Source: an uncultured Paracoccus sp. (GTDB lineage Bacteria > Pseudomonadota > Alphaproteobacteria > Rhodobacterales > Rhodobacteraceae). From it: a stretch of 64,000 nucleotides of DNA. Position 1 is the first letter of the stretch, and each line of letters begins with the position of its first letter. The stretch lies in assembly GCF_937873615.1 (NCBI RefSeq), contig NZ_CALMYP010000017.1, forward strand, positions 186,001 through 250,000, in the 5' to 3' direction. A program made the translations under genes and the position numbers. The notes beneath the pieces are model-generated. The model was given only the letters and a program-made list of their open reading frames with translations. It searched no databases and had not been told where the DNA came from. Of this stretch, positions 1 to 9,900 are shown one piece after another.

Positions 1-157
1 GAAGCGCCAGCATCGCCCCCAGCACGGTCGGGAAGAACCCCGGCCCCATGGCGCGCAGGGTGCCGAAATCCAGCCGCAGCCCGGCATTGATGGCCACGCC
101 CAGCCCCAGCAGGGCCAGCACGGCCCCGCCGCAGATATCCGCCCAGTCCCGGTTCAT
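1..157 (-). CDS. TctB-family small membrane subunit of a tripartite tricarboxylate transporter (partial)
   Basis: Only the first 52 codons are present; the gene runs off the left edge. The translation starts MNRDWADICGGAVLALLG and continues with a Gly/Ala/Leu membrane segment and a GPGFFP motif, which is typical of the N-terminus of TctB (DUF1468) proteins. These are four-helix inner-membrane subunits that pair with a large TctA permease and a periplasmic TctC binding protein to import carboxylates. It lies 4 nt downstream of the tctC-like gene in the same orientation, so the two are almost certainly co-transcribed, and a tctA gene is expected just outside the window. The family call rests on a short fragment plus context. 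Confidence 0.75.
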   Translation of the reverse strand, partial: MNRDWADICGGAVLALLGLGVAINAGLRLDFGTLRAMGPGFFPTVLGAMLAL

Positions 158-161
158 CGGC

Positions 162-1133
162 TTATTTCGCGGCCTCGATCCTGTCGATCACCGCGCCCCA
201 CATGGCGGTATCCGCGCCGATCCGCGCCGCCAGATCATCAGCCGAGCCGCCCGCCGCCTGCCAGCCCATGTCGAGCAGTTTCTGCTGAACGGTCTCGTCG
301 GAAAGAATGGCGTTGATCTCGGTATTCAGCCGCTCGATCACCGCCGGATCGGTGCCGGCGGGGGCGATGAAGGCGTTCCACAGCTCGGCCTTGAAATCGC
401 CGGGCACGCCGGCATTGCCGGCGATCACCGGCACATCGGGGACCTGCGCGAAAGGCTCGGCCGAGGTCACGCCCAGCATCCGCATCTTGCCGGCCTCGAC
501 CTGCGGCATGGCGGCAGAGGGGGCCATGAAACCGGCGTCGATCTCGTGCCCGATGATCGAGGTGGTGACCTCGGCATAGGAGGTGAAGGGGATATGCAGC
601 ATCTCGACCCCGGCTTCGGCGTCGAAAAGTTCCGCCGTCAGATGCGCGCCCGAGCCCTGCCCGACGGAGCCATAGGAAAGCGCGCCGGGTTCCGCCTTGG
701 CCAGATCGACGAAGCCCTGCAGATCGGCGGCCTCGCTGTCGGCGGCCACGGCCAGAACCAGCGGCGAGGTGGCGACAAGCGCGATGGGCGCAATATAGGC
801 GGCCACGTCATAGCCGAGATCCGGCACCAGCCGGGGCGAGGTGGTCAGCGGCCCGTTGATCGATGTGCCGATGGCATGACCCCCTTCGGCATTGGCCAGC
901 ATCTGCTGAATGCCGATGACGCCGCCGGCGCCGGGCTTGTTTTCGACGACGATGGGCTGGCCCAGCTTCTCGGCCAGCGGCTCGGTCACGATCCGGGCCA
1001 GCAGATCGGGCGAGGAACCGGCGGGGAAGCCGACATAGACATGCACGGGCTCGGTTGGCCAGTCCTGCGCGAAAGCAGGGGCGGCGAAAGCGGCGGCACT
1101 CAGCGCAAGGATCGCGCGGCGGGTGATGGTCAT
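162..1133 (-). CDS. TctC/Bug-type periplasmic substrate-binding protein
   Basis: A 323-residue secreted solute-binding protein. An N-terminal signal peptide (Arg-Arg followed by a hydrophobic stretch ending APAFAQ, cut near residue 23) precedes the fold. The sequence has the hallmark features of the Bug/TctC family: a PVHVYVGFPAGSSPD segment near the N-terminus, ENKPGAGG around residue 65, and a YGSVGQGSG segment in the middle. Family members deliver carboxylates or aromatic acids to a TctA-TctB permease. The GGAGG ribosome site before the ATG supports this start. It follows an SDR gene by about 30 nt and precedes tctB by 4 nt. The ligand cannot be read from the sequence. Confidence 0.9.
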   Translation of the reverse strand: MTITRRAILALSAAAFAAPAFAQDWPTEPVHVYVGFPAGSSPDLLARIVTEPLAEKLGQPIVVENKPGAGGVIGIQQMLANAEGGHAIGTSINGPLTTSPRLVPDLGYDVAAYIAPIALVATSPLVLAVAADSEAADLQGFVDLAKAEPGALSYGSVGQGSGAHLTAELFDAEAGVEMLHIPFTSYAEVTTSIIGHEIDAGFMAPSAAMPQVEAGKMRMLGVTSAEPFAQVPDVPVIAGNAGVPGDFKAELWNAFIAPAGTDPAVIERLNTEINAILSDETVQQKLLDMGWQAAGGSADDLAARIGADTAMWGAVIDRIEAAK

Positions 1134-1163
1134 GGTATCCTCCTGGTCGGTCGTTCTTGTCGG

Positions 1164-1913
1164 TTAGTCTTGGCGCAGGGCCGGAAGCCCGACGCCGGTG
1201 GCATCGAAACCGCCATCGGCGGCAATGGTCTGGCCGGTCACATAGCTGGCCTTGTCGGAACAGAGGAAGACGATCACCTGCGCGATCTCGTCCTCGGTGC
1301 CGTATCGGTTCAGCGGGATGGCATCGTGATAGGCGGCGCGGATTTCCGGGCTGTGCACCGCCAGCGCCAGCTTGGTATCGACCGGGCCGGGGGCGACGCA
1401 ATTGGCGCGGATACCGAGTTCCCCAAGTTCCGCCGCCTGCTGGCGGGTCAGGTGGATGACGGCGGCCTTGGAGGTGCCGTAAGCCACCCTGAGCGTCGAG
1501 GCCCGTAGCCCGCTGATCGAAGCGATATTGACAATGGCCCCGCCCCCGCGCGTCATGCGCGGGATCACCGCCTGCGAGGTGATGAACACCCCGTCCAGAT
1601 TGGTTGCCATGACAGTGCGCCAGATCTGCAACTCGGTCTGGTCCAGGAGCCGGAAATCGGCCACGCCGGCATTGTTCACAAGCGCGTCGATGCTGCCGAA
1701 GGCGTCGGCCACCTGCGCCACCATCGCCGCCACCTGCGCCTCGACCGAGACATCGCAGGTGATCGGCAGGACATTGTCCAGCCCCGCCGCCGCCCGCGCC
1801 AGTTCCTCGCCGTCGCGGTCGATCATGGCGACGCGGCGGCCTTCCTTCAGGAACAGTTTCGTGGTGGCAAGCCCGATGCCGCGCGCGGCGCCGGTGACGA
1901 TGGCGTTTTTCAT
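1164..1913 (-). CDS. SDR-family NAD(P)-dependent oxidoreductase
   Basis: A 249-residue classical short-chain dehydrogenase. It has the TGAARGIG nucleotide-binding loop near residue 8, NNAGVA around residue 83, a catalytic Ser in NIASIS, and the YGTSK motif (Tyr and Lys of the active site). The closing YVTGQTIAADGG segment is typical of FabG-like members. Its ATG lies 1 nt past the stop of the TRAP large permease, with GGGAGG upstream, so it belongs to the transporter operon. It probably oxidises or reduces the hydroxy or keto acid imported by the neighbouring transporters, which is inference from position only. Confidence 0.9.
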   Translation of the reverse strand: MKNAIVTGAARGIGLATTKLFLKEGRRVAMIDRDGEELARAAAGLDNVLPITCDVSVEAQVAAMVAQVADAFGSIDALVNNAGVADFRLLDQTELQIWRTVMATNLDGVFITSQAVIPRMTRGGGAIVNIASISGLRASTLRVAYGTSKAAVIHLTRQQAAELGELGIRANCVAPGPVDTKLALAVHSPEIRAAYHDAIPLNRYGTEDEIAQVIVFLCSDKASYVTGQTIAADGGFDATGVGLPALRQD

Positions 1914-1914
1914 C

Positions 1915-3240
1915 TCAGCCTCCCATCAGGCGGACAAGGAACAGGGACATCTCGGGGAAGACCGCCACGCCGATCAGCCCGACAAGGCTGGCCAGCAGGA
2001 AGGGCAGCGCGCCCTTGGCCACCTTCTCGATGGAAAGCTTCGTCACATTGGCGGCGACGTAAAGGTTGATACCCACGGGCGGCGTGATCAGCCCGATGGC
2101 GAGGTTGACCATCAGCAGCACCCCGAACCAGACCGGGTCCCAGCCCAGTTGATGCACCACCGGCATGAAGATCGGCAGCGAGATGAACATCACCGTCACC
2201 GCATCCATGAACATGCCGGCAATCAGCAGGATCAGCATGATGACGATCAGGATCACCGCCGAATTGTCGGACAGGCCCAGAAGGGCGGTGGAATAGCTGC
2301 CGACCAGATCCTCGACCGTGACCACCCAGCCGAACAGGCTCGCATAGGCCACGACCATCATCACCACGGCGGAAGACGCCGCCGCATCGGACAGCGATTC
2401 GTAAAGCCCCCGGACGGTCAGCGTGCCATAAGCCAGCCAGCCCACGGCAAGCGCATAGACGGTGGCGACAAGGGCGGCCTCGGTCGGCGTGAAGACGCCC
2501 GAATAGATCCCGCCGAGGATCACCACCGGCGTCATCAGCCCCCAGAAACTGTCGATGAAGCTGCGGCCAAGGCGGTCCAGATACGTCCCCGCGTAAGGAT
2601 CGGGGCTGATCCGGTCGAGTGCCGCGCGCCCCTGCCCGCGCCGGGCAAAGGGCAGCACGGCCAGCATCATCGCGCCCATGAAGATGCCGGGAATGATTGC
2701 GGCGATGAACAGATCGGAAATCGAGGTTTCCGCGATCACCCCATAGATCACCAGCCCGATCGAGGGCGGGATGACGATGGAAAAGGCCGCCCCCGTCGCC
2801 ACCAGCCCGGCGGCGAAGGCGCGGCTATATCCATCCTCCTCCATCGCGCGGATCAGCATCGGGCCGATGGCGGCGACCGATGCGGGGCCGGAGCCAGAGA
2901 CCGCGCCCCAGAACAGGCACACGACCGTGCCGACGACGCCCATGCCGCCGGGCAGGCTGCCGATCAGCACCCGGAAGAAGCGGATCATGCGCTCGGCGAT
3001 GCCCAGGGATCCCATCAGCGAGCCGGCGAGGATGAAGAAGGGAATGGCCAGCAGCGAATATTTCGCGATCCCGGCGGCGATCAGGTCGCCCGCCAGATCG
3101 AAGCCGAAGCCGATCAACCACATGGCGTAAAGCGCCGAAAGGCCGAGCGAGAACGCCACCGGCACGCCAAGCGCCATCAGCAGGAAGAAGGCCAGCACCA
3201 TCTGCGTGCCGGCGGGGATCTGCGCCAGCAGGTCAGACAT
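1915..3240 (-). CDS. dctM: TRAP transporter large permease (DctM type)
   Basis: A 441-residue very hydrophobic protein of about 12 membrane segments. It has the DctM-type motifs VPVAFSLGLSAL near the N-terminus, PFFILAG around residue 65, and PPVGINLYVAA near the C-terminus. DctM is the sodium-coupled transport channel of tripartite ATP-independent periplasmic transporters, which work with a DctP binding protein and a DctQ small subunit. The start overlaps the end of the dctQ gene by 8 nt, which indicates translational coupling. Length and motifs are standard for the family. Confidence 0.95.
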   Translation of the reverse strand: MSDLLAQIPAGTQMVLAFFLLMALGVPVAFSLGLSALYAMWLIGFGFDLAGDLIAAGIAKYSLLAIPFFILAGSLMGSLGIAERMIRFFRVLIGSLPGGMGVVGTVVCLFWGAVSGSGPASVAAIGPMLIRAMEEDGYSRAFAAGLVATGAAFSIVIPPSIGLVIYGVIAETSISDLFIAAIIPGIFMGAMMLAVLPFARRGQGRAALDRISPDPYAGTYLDRLGRSFIDSFWGLMTPVVILGGIYSGVFTPTEAALVATVYALAVGWLAYGTLTVRGLYESLSDAAASSAVVMMVVAYASLFGWVVTVEDLVGSYSTALLGLSDNSAVILIVIMLILLIAGMFMDAVTVMFISLPIFMPVVHQLGWDPVWFGVLLMVNLAIGLITPPVGINLYVAANVTKLSIEKVAKGALPFLLASLVGLIGVAVFPEMSLFLVRLMGG

Positions 3241-3718
3241 CGGGGACCTCGTGCGGGGCGCGACCCTTCAGCATCTGCAGCGCATATTGCAGATAGCGGA
3301 CAATGATCAGCGCAAAGCCGAAGGGCACACCCGCCTGATAATACCAGGCCGGGATCTGCAGCGCATAGGATTTCATGCCGTTATTCAACAGGTTCACCAG
3401 TGCCTGCCACGAGAACCAGGCCGACATGGCCAGAAGCAGCACGCTCAGCGCGACCGACAGCAGGAAGACCGCGCAGCGCAGCGGGCGCGGCAGCAGGTAG
3501 GTCAGCAGGGTGACGGCCAGATGCTCGCCCCGCCGCGCCGCGATGGCGGCACCGAAGACGGTCAGCAGCAGGAAGCCGTAGGTCAGCAGTTCCTCGGTCG
3601 CGGCCAGAGAGTAATGCGTCAGGTAGCGCGCGCAGACATTGGCGAAGCCGACCGCGGTCATGCCCAGGAAGATCACCGCGCAGACGATCTTTTCGGCCTC
3701 GTTCAGGATGAAGCGCAT
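3233..3718 (-). CDS. dctQ: TRAP transporter small permease (DctQ type)
   Basis: A 161-residue inner-membrane protein with four predicted helices. It has the family pattern of an N-terminal helix followed by NVCARYLTHYSLAATEELLTY, resembling the R-Y-x-F/L-x-x-x-x-x-W/T-x-E-E signature of DctQ proteins. It bridges the periplasmic DctP receptor and the DctM channel. It sits about 50 nt after dctP and overlaps dctM, completing a three-gene TRAP transporter. Confidence 0.9.
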   Translation of the reverse strand: MRFILNEAEKIVCAVIFLGMTAVGFANVCARYLTHYSLAATEELLTYGFLLLTVFGAAIAARRGEHLAVTLLTYLLPRPLRCAVFLLSVALSVLLLAMSAWFSWQALVNLLNNGMKSYALQIPAWYYQAGVPFGFALIIVRYLQYALQMLKGRAPHEVPDV

Positions 3719-3769
3719 GGCGGTCCCCGGTTGCGGCGGCGGGTCGGGACGGCCCGCCGCGCCAGTGCT

Positions 3770-4765
3770 TTACTGCGCCGAAGCGACGGCGTCCTGGAAG
3801 CTTTTCACCAGATCCGGGCCGACCTTGGCCGCCCAGGTATCGAAGGCGGGCTGTGTCGCCTCGCGGAAGGCGGCCAGTTCCTCGGGCGTGGGCTCGTAGA
3901 TTTCCATGCCCTGCTCCGTCAGGAAGGCGACGCCGCTATCGGTCGCCTCGCGGCTGATCTGGCGCTGATAGGCCATGGCCTCGGTCGCGGCCTCCTGGAA
4001 CTTGGCCTGGGTCTCGGCATCGAGGCTGTCCCATTTCGCCTGCGACACGCCGAGGAACAGCGGGTCATAGGAATAATGCCAGGTGGTCAGGTATTTCTGC
4101 ATCTCATAGACCTGCTGCGGGATGATCACCGCGCCGATCGGGTTTTCCTGCCCGTCGACCACGCCCTGTTGCAGCGCCGTGAGCGTCTCCGACCATTGCA
4201 TCTGCTGGGGATTGGCACCGAGCGCGTTCATCACGTCGATATACATCGGCCCGGCCACACGGATATTCATGCCCTTCATGTCCTCGGGCGATTTCACCGG
4301 CTTGGAGTTGTTGGTCAGCTCGCGGAAACCGTTCTCGCCCCATGCCAGCACCTTGATGCCCTTGCTGGCGAGGATGTCTTCCAGCGGTTTGACCGCATCG
4401 CCCTGCGTGGTGGCATCGACCTGCGCGTAATCGGCATACATATAGGGCAGCGAGAAGACCGCCATTTCCGGCACCAGGGGCGTCACGTTGATGGCCGAGG
4501 TCACGACCAGATCCAGCGCCCCGCGTCCGACCATCTCGGCCTGCTTCATCTGATCGCCGCCCGACAACTGGGCATTGGGGAAGACGCGCACGTCATAGGC
4601 GCCATCGGTCTTCTCGGACAGAAGTTCGCCGAATTTCTCGGCCCCTTTCTGCCAGGTGGTGGTATCGCCGACATTATGCGACAGGCGCAGCGTTTCGGCC
4701 TGCGCGGCCACGGCCAGAACGGCGCTGGCGGCAAGGGCTGCAAGGCTGGTGCGGAAAATGTTCAT
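3770..4765 (-). CDS. dctP: TRAP transporter periplasmic binding protein (DctP type)
   Basis: A 331-residue secreted receptor with a signal peptide ending near AAQAE (about residue 24). It shows DctP features: LRLSHNVGDTTTW at the start of the mature chain, FPNAQLSGGDQMKQ around residue 63, and a GMNIRVAGPMYIDV segment carrying the Arg that normally forms a salt bridge to the ligand carboxylate. It is the first gene of the operon, with GGGAGG upstream of the ATG. The 84 nt between it and fghA must hold the promoter. On the minus strand that gap contains TTGTATGCAG, vaguely like a GntR-type site, but I do not call an operator. Confidence 0.93.
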   Translation of the reverse strand: MNIFRTSLAALAASAVLAVAAQAETLRLSHNVGDTTTWQKGAEKFGELLSEKTDGAYDVRVFPNAQLSGGDQMKQAEMVGRGALDLVVTSAINVTPLVPEMAVFSLPYMYADYAQVDATTQGDAVKPLEDILASKGIKVLAWGENGFRELTNNSKPVKSPEDMKGMNIRVAGPMYIDVMNALGANPQQMQWSETLTALQQGVVDGQENPIGAVIIPQQVYEMQKYLTTWHYSYDPLFLGVSQAKWDSLDAETQAKFQEAATEAMAYQRQISREATDSGVAFLTEQGMEIYEPTPEELAAFREATQPAFDTWAAKVGPDLVKSFQDAVASAQ

Positions 4766-4849
4766 CGGAATCCTCCCTTATCCGTTATGCGCGCGCAAGA
4801 TGGACCGAAGACGGACCTGCATACAAGGCGTATTTCCGATAAACCGCCC

Positions 4850-5677
4850 CTAGCGCAATCGCGCCGAATGCCAGCGGATATGGTCGCCGATGAAGCTCTG
4901 GACGAAGAAATAGCTGTGATCATAGCCTTTCTGCATCCGCATGACCGACGCCTGCCGGCGCGCCGCCATGGCATCTGCCAGCGCCTCGGGGCGCAGCAGG
5001 TCGAGGAACTGGTCGGCGGTGCCCTGGTCGATCAGCACCTCTCCGGGATAGCCGCGATCACGCATCAAGAGCGTGGCGTCATGCCCGGCCCATGCCGCCG
5101 GATCAGGGCCGAGATAGGCCGACAATTGCTTGCGGCCCCAGTCGGATTCGCTCGGGTTGGCGATCGGCGCGAAAGCCGAGACGCTACGATAGGTCTCGGG
5201 CAGCGTCATGGCGATGGTCAGCGCGCCATGCCCGCCCATGGAATGCCCGGTGATGCCCTGCGCCGCGCGCATCAGCGGAAAGGCGTCAAACACCACCCCC
5301 GGCAGGTCGCGGGTGATGTAATCCCACATGCGGAAATGCGGCGCCCAGGGCTTTTGCGTGGCATCGACATAAAACCCCGCCCCCTGCCCGAGATCGTAGG
5401 CCTCGTCATCCGCCACCCCCTCGCCACGCGGCGAGGTGTCGGGGAAGATCAGCGCGATCCCTTCGCGCGCGGCATGTTCCTGCGCGCCGGCCTTGGTCAT
5501 CGCATTCTCATGCGTGCAGGTCAGGCCCGAGAGATACCACAGCACCGGCACCGGCCCCGCCTCGGCTGCGGGCGGCAGATAGACCGCGAAGGTCATGTCG
5601 GTGCCGGTCGCCCCGGATGCGTGGCGATAGACGCCCTGCACGCCCCCGAAGCTGCGGTTCTCGCTGACGACCTCCAT
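4850..5677 (-). CDS. fghA: S-formylglutathione hydrolase
   Basis: A 275-residue esterase-D-family alpha/beta hydrolase. It hydrolyses S-formylglutathione to glutathione and formate, the second step of glutathione-dependent formaldehyde oxidation. The nucleophile elbow is GHSMGGHGA, PVLWYLSGLTCTHEN matches the conserved N-terminal part, and the His of the triad is in KGYDHSYFF near the C-terminus. The ATG at 5677 shares its A with the TGA of the upstream dehydrogenase gene (TGATG), so the pair is translationally coupled. A longer reading frame extends upstream but only as a frame shadow inside the dehydrogenase gene. Confidence 0.96.
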   Translation of the reverse strand: MEVVSENRSFGGVQGVYRHASGATGTDMTFAVYLPPAAEAGPVPVLWYLSGLTCTHENAMTKAGAQEHAAREGIALIFPDTSPRGEGVADDEAYDLGQGAGFYVDATQKPWAPHFRMWDYITRDLPGVVFDAFPLMRAAQGITGHSMGGHGALTIAMTLPETYRSVSAFAPIANPSESDWGRKQLSAYLGPDPAAWAGHDATLLMRDRGYPGEVLIDQGTADQFLDLLRPEALADAMAARRQASVMRMQKGYDHSYFFVQSFIGDHIRWHSARLR

Positions 5678-6810
5678 CAATAGACCACGACCGAGCGGAT
5701 CGACTTGCCGGCATGCATGAGGTCGAACCCCTCGTTGATCTGATCGAGCTTGAGCTTGTGGGTGATCATCGGGTCGATCTCGATCTTGCCGTCCATATAC
5801 CAGTCGACGATCTTCGGCACATCGGTCCGGCCGCGCGCACCGCCGAAAGCCGTGCCTTTCCAGATCCTTCCGGTAACAAGCTGGAAAGGTCGGGTGCTGA
5901 TCTCGGCCCCTGCGGGCGCCACGCCGATGATGATCGACTGGCCCCAGCCGCGATGGGTGCATTCCAGCGCGTCGCGCATCACCTTCACATTGCCGGTGCA
6001 GTCGAAGCTGTAATCCGCCCCGCCGATCTGGTCGAAGGGGGTTTTCGTCAGATTGACGATCTCCTGCACGACATTGTCGGTGTTCTTCGGGTTGATGAAA
6101 TGGGTCATGCCGAAATGCTCGGCCATCGGCTTCTTGTCGTCGTTCAGATCGACGCCGATGATCATGTCGGCACCGGCCAGCCGCAGCCCCTGCAGCACGT
6201 TCAGCCCGATCCCGCCGAGACCGAAGACCACGGCCTTGGCGCCGATTTCCACCTTGGCGGTGTTGATGACCGCGCCGATCCCGGTCGTCACGCCGCAGCC
6301 GATATAGCAGATCTTGTCGAAAGGCGCGTCCTCACGCACCTTGGCCAAGGCGATTTCCGGCAGCACGGTGTAATTCGAGAAGGTCGAGCAGCCCATGTAA
6401 TGATGGATCGGCGTGCCGTCGAGCATCGAGAAGCGCGAGGTCCCGTCCGGCATCAGCCCCTGCCCCTGCGTGGCCCGGATCGCGGTGCAGAGGTTCGTCT
6501 TACCCGACAGACACGACGCGCATTGCCGGCATTCTGGCGTGTAAAGCGGGATGACGTGATCGCCGGGCTTCACGCTGGTCACGCCCGGCCCGACCTCGAC
6601 CACCACGCCCGCGCCCTCATGGCCGAGGATCGACGGGAAGATCCCTTCCGGGTCGGCGCCGGACAGGGTGAATTCGTCGGTATGGCAGATGCCGGTGGCC
6701 TTGATCTCGACCAGCACCTCGCCCGCCTTCGGACCGTCGAGATTGACCTCCATCACTTCCAGCGGCTTTCCGGCTTCAAGGGCGACTGCGGCGCGGGTTC
6801 TCATCGGCAT
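5677..6810 (-). CDS. adhC: S-(hydroxymethyl)glutathione dehydrogenase / class III alcohol dehydrogenase
   Basis: A 377-residue zinc alcohol dehydrogenase that oxidises S-hydroxymethylglutathione, formed from formaldehyde and GSH, to S-formylglutathione with NAD. It carries the catalytic zinc motif GHEGAGVV, the structural zinc cysteine cluster [15 protein letters not shown], the class [13 protein letters not shown] segment, and the [12 protein letters not shown]ossmann loop. It is called flhA in Paracoccus and frmA or adhC elsewhere. AAGGAG lies 7 nt upstream of the ATG. Together with fghA it forms the complete detoxification pair. Confidence 0.97.
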   Translation of the reverse strand: MPMRTRAAVALEAGKPLEVMEVNLDGPKAGEVLVEIKATGICHTDEFTLSGADPEGIFPSILGHEGAGVVVEVGPGVTSVKPGDHVIPLYTPECRQCASCLSGKTNLCTAIRATQGQGLMPDGTSRFSMLDGTPIHHYMGCSTFSNYTVLPEIALAKVREDAPFDKICYIGCGVTTGIGAVINTAKVEIGAKAVVFGLGGIGLNVLQGLRLAGADMIIGVDLNDDKKPMAEHFGMTHFINPKNTDNVVQEIVNLTKTPFDQIGGADYSFDCTGNVKVMRDALECTHRGWGQSIIIGVAPAGAEISTRPFQLVTGRIWKGTAFGGARGRTDVPKIVDWYMDGKIEIDPMITHKLKLDQINEGFDLMHAGKSIRSVVVY

Positions 6811-6957
6811 CTCCTTCGCTTTGGGCCAATTTCGGGCAGGATCGGGGCCGGGTCAAGCATCGGGGTCCGTTAATCCTTTGGGCGAATAGCGATTGCCCGG
6901 CGCGGCAGGCTCTGGCAAGCTCGGCGGCGTATCCTTTTCACCTGTCTGGGGGACGTC

Positions 6958-9900
6958 ATGCGCAGCTCGGCTTTCGCCGCAATCGGGGCGATCTGCCTTT
7001 GGCTCGGCATGATCGGGGCCGTTTCGGCACAGAACGCAATTCCCGAACGGCGCATACCCCTGCAGAACGGCTTCGATATGCCGGGCGGCGATCTCGGCCC
7101 GATTTTCGACATCAACCAGACCGCCTGCCTGCAATCCTGCCTGAAGAACGACGCCTGCACCGCCGTCACCTATAATGCCGGGGCGCGGGCCTGTTTTCCG
7201 AAGGCCAATCCAGAACCACCGATCCGCTTCGACGGGGCGCTGTCGGGCACCGTGCTGCGCGCCGATCCCGAGGTGGTCGCGCGCGCCGAAGAACGCCGGA
7301 ACGCGGCGGGCGACTGGCTGCGGGACTCGGATATCGCCGCCGCCCGGTCGCAGGCCGCGAGCCTGAGCGAGACCTACCCGAATTATGGGCAAAGCGTTCT
7401 GGACCTGCGCGAGACCTTGCGGGGTTGGGTCAACTCTACCAGCAATTCGAAGATTCGTGTCCAATCCATGCTGACAGCCGAAACCGATGCGGCCGAGGAT
7501 TGGGCGGCGCTGTCGCGGGTGCTGACCGCCAATGCCAGGGATGCCGACGACGCCAGCGAAAAGCGCCGGCTGGCGCTGTCGGCGGCGACCAATGCCTGGC
7601 TGCGCGCCCCGGGCGATATCTCGACCTATCTGGCGCTCTGGGCGCAGGCGGCGGAACAGATGGACCGGGGCCGCGACGGATTGGGTGCCCTGCGCAGCGG
7701 CGATCCAGCTGCCCCGGAGATCGCCGCGCTGATGGACGAATTCGAAGGCCGCTACGGTTTCCGCGTGCAGGACAGCGAGGTTCGCGCCGAAGGGCCCGAT
7801 CCGCGCTTCTGCGTGCAATTCTCGGACCGGCTGGCGCGCAATGCCGATCTGCGGCCCTTTGTCGGCCTGCCCGAGCAGACCCTGGGGATCGAGGCCAATG
7901 GCAGCGAGCTTTGCGTGACCGGCATGGAACGCGGCACCGATCTCACCGTGACGATGCGCGCCGGAATGCCCTCGGAAGACGGCGACAAGCTGGCCCGCGA
8001 AGTCCAGCAGAGCGCCTATATCCCCGACCGCAGCCCGGCGGTCCGTTTCCCGGGCCGGGCCTATGTGCTGCCGGCCTCGGGCGATCTCGGGCTGACGCTT
8101 TACACGGTCAATACCGACGAAGCCGCACTGACGCTTTACCGCATGTCCGACCGCAATCTGGTGCAGGCCCTGCGTGACGAGATGTTCGGCACGCCGCTGG
8201 ACGGCTGGCGCGCGAACCGCTTCACCTCGGAACTGGGCAACGAGGTCTGGACCGGATTTGCCAGCGTCGCGCCGCCGCCGGGCGGCGGCAGTCATCCGGT
8301 CAATGCCGAGGTGGCGACCCGGCTCGACCTGCGCCATGAGGCCGGCCCGCTGGAGCCGGGGATCTATGCGCTGTCGGCGGCCCTGCCAAATGTGGACCAG
8401 GACGAGGCGCCGGCGGCGACGCAATGGTTCATGGTCTCGGATCTGGGCCTGTCCAGCTTTTCGGGCACCGACGGGCTGACCGTCGCGGTGCGCGGCCTCT
8501 CGGACGCCGCCGCGCGGGCGGGGGTCGAGGTCGCGCTGATCTCGCGCGGGAATGCGGTTCTGGGCAAGACCATGACCGATGCGGACGGATTCGCGCATTT
8601 CGACGCCGGGCTGACTCGTGGCCGCGCGGCGGCGGAACCGGCGCTGATCACCGCCTCGCGTCTCGACGGCGAGACAGTCGCGGATTTCAGCATCCTGTCG
8701 CTGATGGATCCCGAATTCGACCTGTCGGATCGCGGGGTCGAGGGCAATCCGCCGGCCCCGCCCGTCGATGTCTTCGCCACGCTCGACCGTGGCGCCTATC
8801 GCGCCGGCGAAACCGCCCATGCCACCATCCTGACCCGCAACGGGCTGGCCGAGGCGATCGAGGGGCTGCCGCTTTCCGCCACCGTCCTGCGCCCCGATGG
8901 CGCAGAATATGCCCGGCTGATGCCGGTCCCGGCCCCGGCTGGCGGCTATGTGCTGGATTTCCCGGTCCCCGCCACCGCACCGCGCGGCGCCTGGCAGATC
9001 GAGCTGCGCGTCGAGGAAGACGGGCCGGCGCTTGCCAGCCTGCGGATGCTGGTCGAGGATTTCCTGCCCGAGCGGATAGATTTCGATCTCGACCTGCCCG
9101 ACGCGCCGCTGCCCCTGTCGCAGAAGGTGACCGCCGATATCGCCGCACGCTGGCTTTACGGCGCCCCTGCCGCCGATCTGCCGGTCGAGGGTGAATTGAC
9201 GCTCAGCCCGGCGCGCAGCCTGCCGGGCTGGGAGGGCTATGTCTTCGGCCGCCATGACGAGACCCAGCCGCAGGGCGCAGGCATGCTTGCCGGCACCACC
9301 GATGCGGAGGGCGTCTATCATCTGGAGGCCGGATTGCCGCCGGCCATGGCGCAGGCGACCCGGCCCTGGAACCTGACGGTCCGGCTCGACGTGTTGGAAG
9401 GTGCCGGCCGCCCGGTCGAGCGCACCGATACCGCGCTGATCCTGCCCGCCGCCGGGCACATTGGGATCAAGCCCGATTTCGCCGATCTGACCGTGCCCGA
9501 AGGCGGCGCGGCGGCGTTTTCGGTCGTGGCGCTCGGCCCCGATCTGCAGCCGGTCGCGGGCGATTACAGCTGGCAGCTGAACCGGGTCGAATCGGATTAC
9601 CAATGGTATTCCATCGACGGCGACTGGCAGTGGGAGGCGATCACCCATCGCAGCGCCGTGGCCTCGGGCAAGGTCACCCTGAACGGCGCCGGGCCGGGCA
9701 AGATCGAAGCCGCCGTCGAATGGGGCGAATTCGAACTGGTCGTGCACGCCCCGAACGGGGCCGAAAGCTCGATCCTCTTCTATGCCGGCTGGGGTTCGGC
9801 CAGCGGCGCGCAGGACAGTCCCGACCGGCTGCGCGTGACGCTGGACAAGCCCGCCTATCGCCATGGAGAGACCGCGACCGTCACCTTCGAAGCGCCCTCG

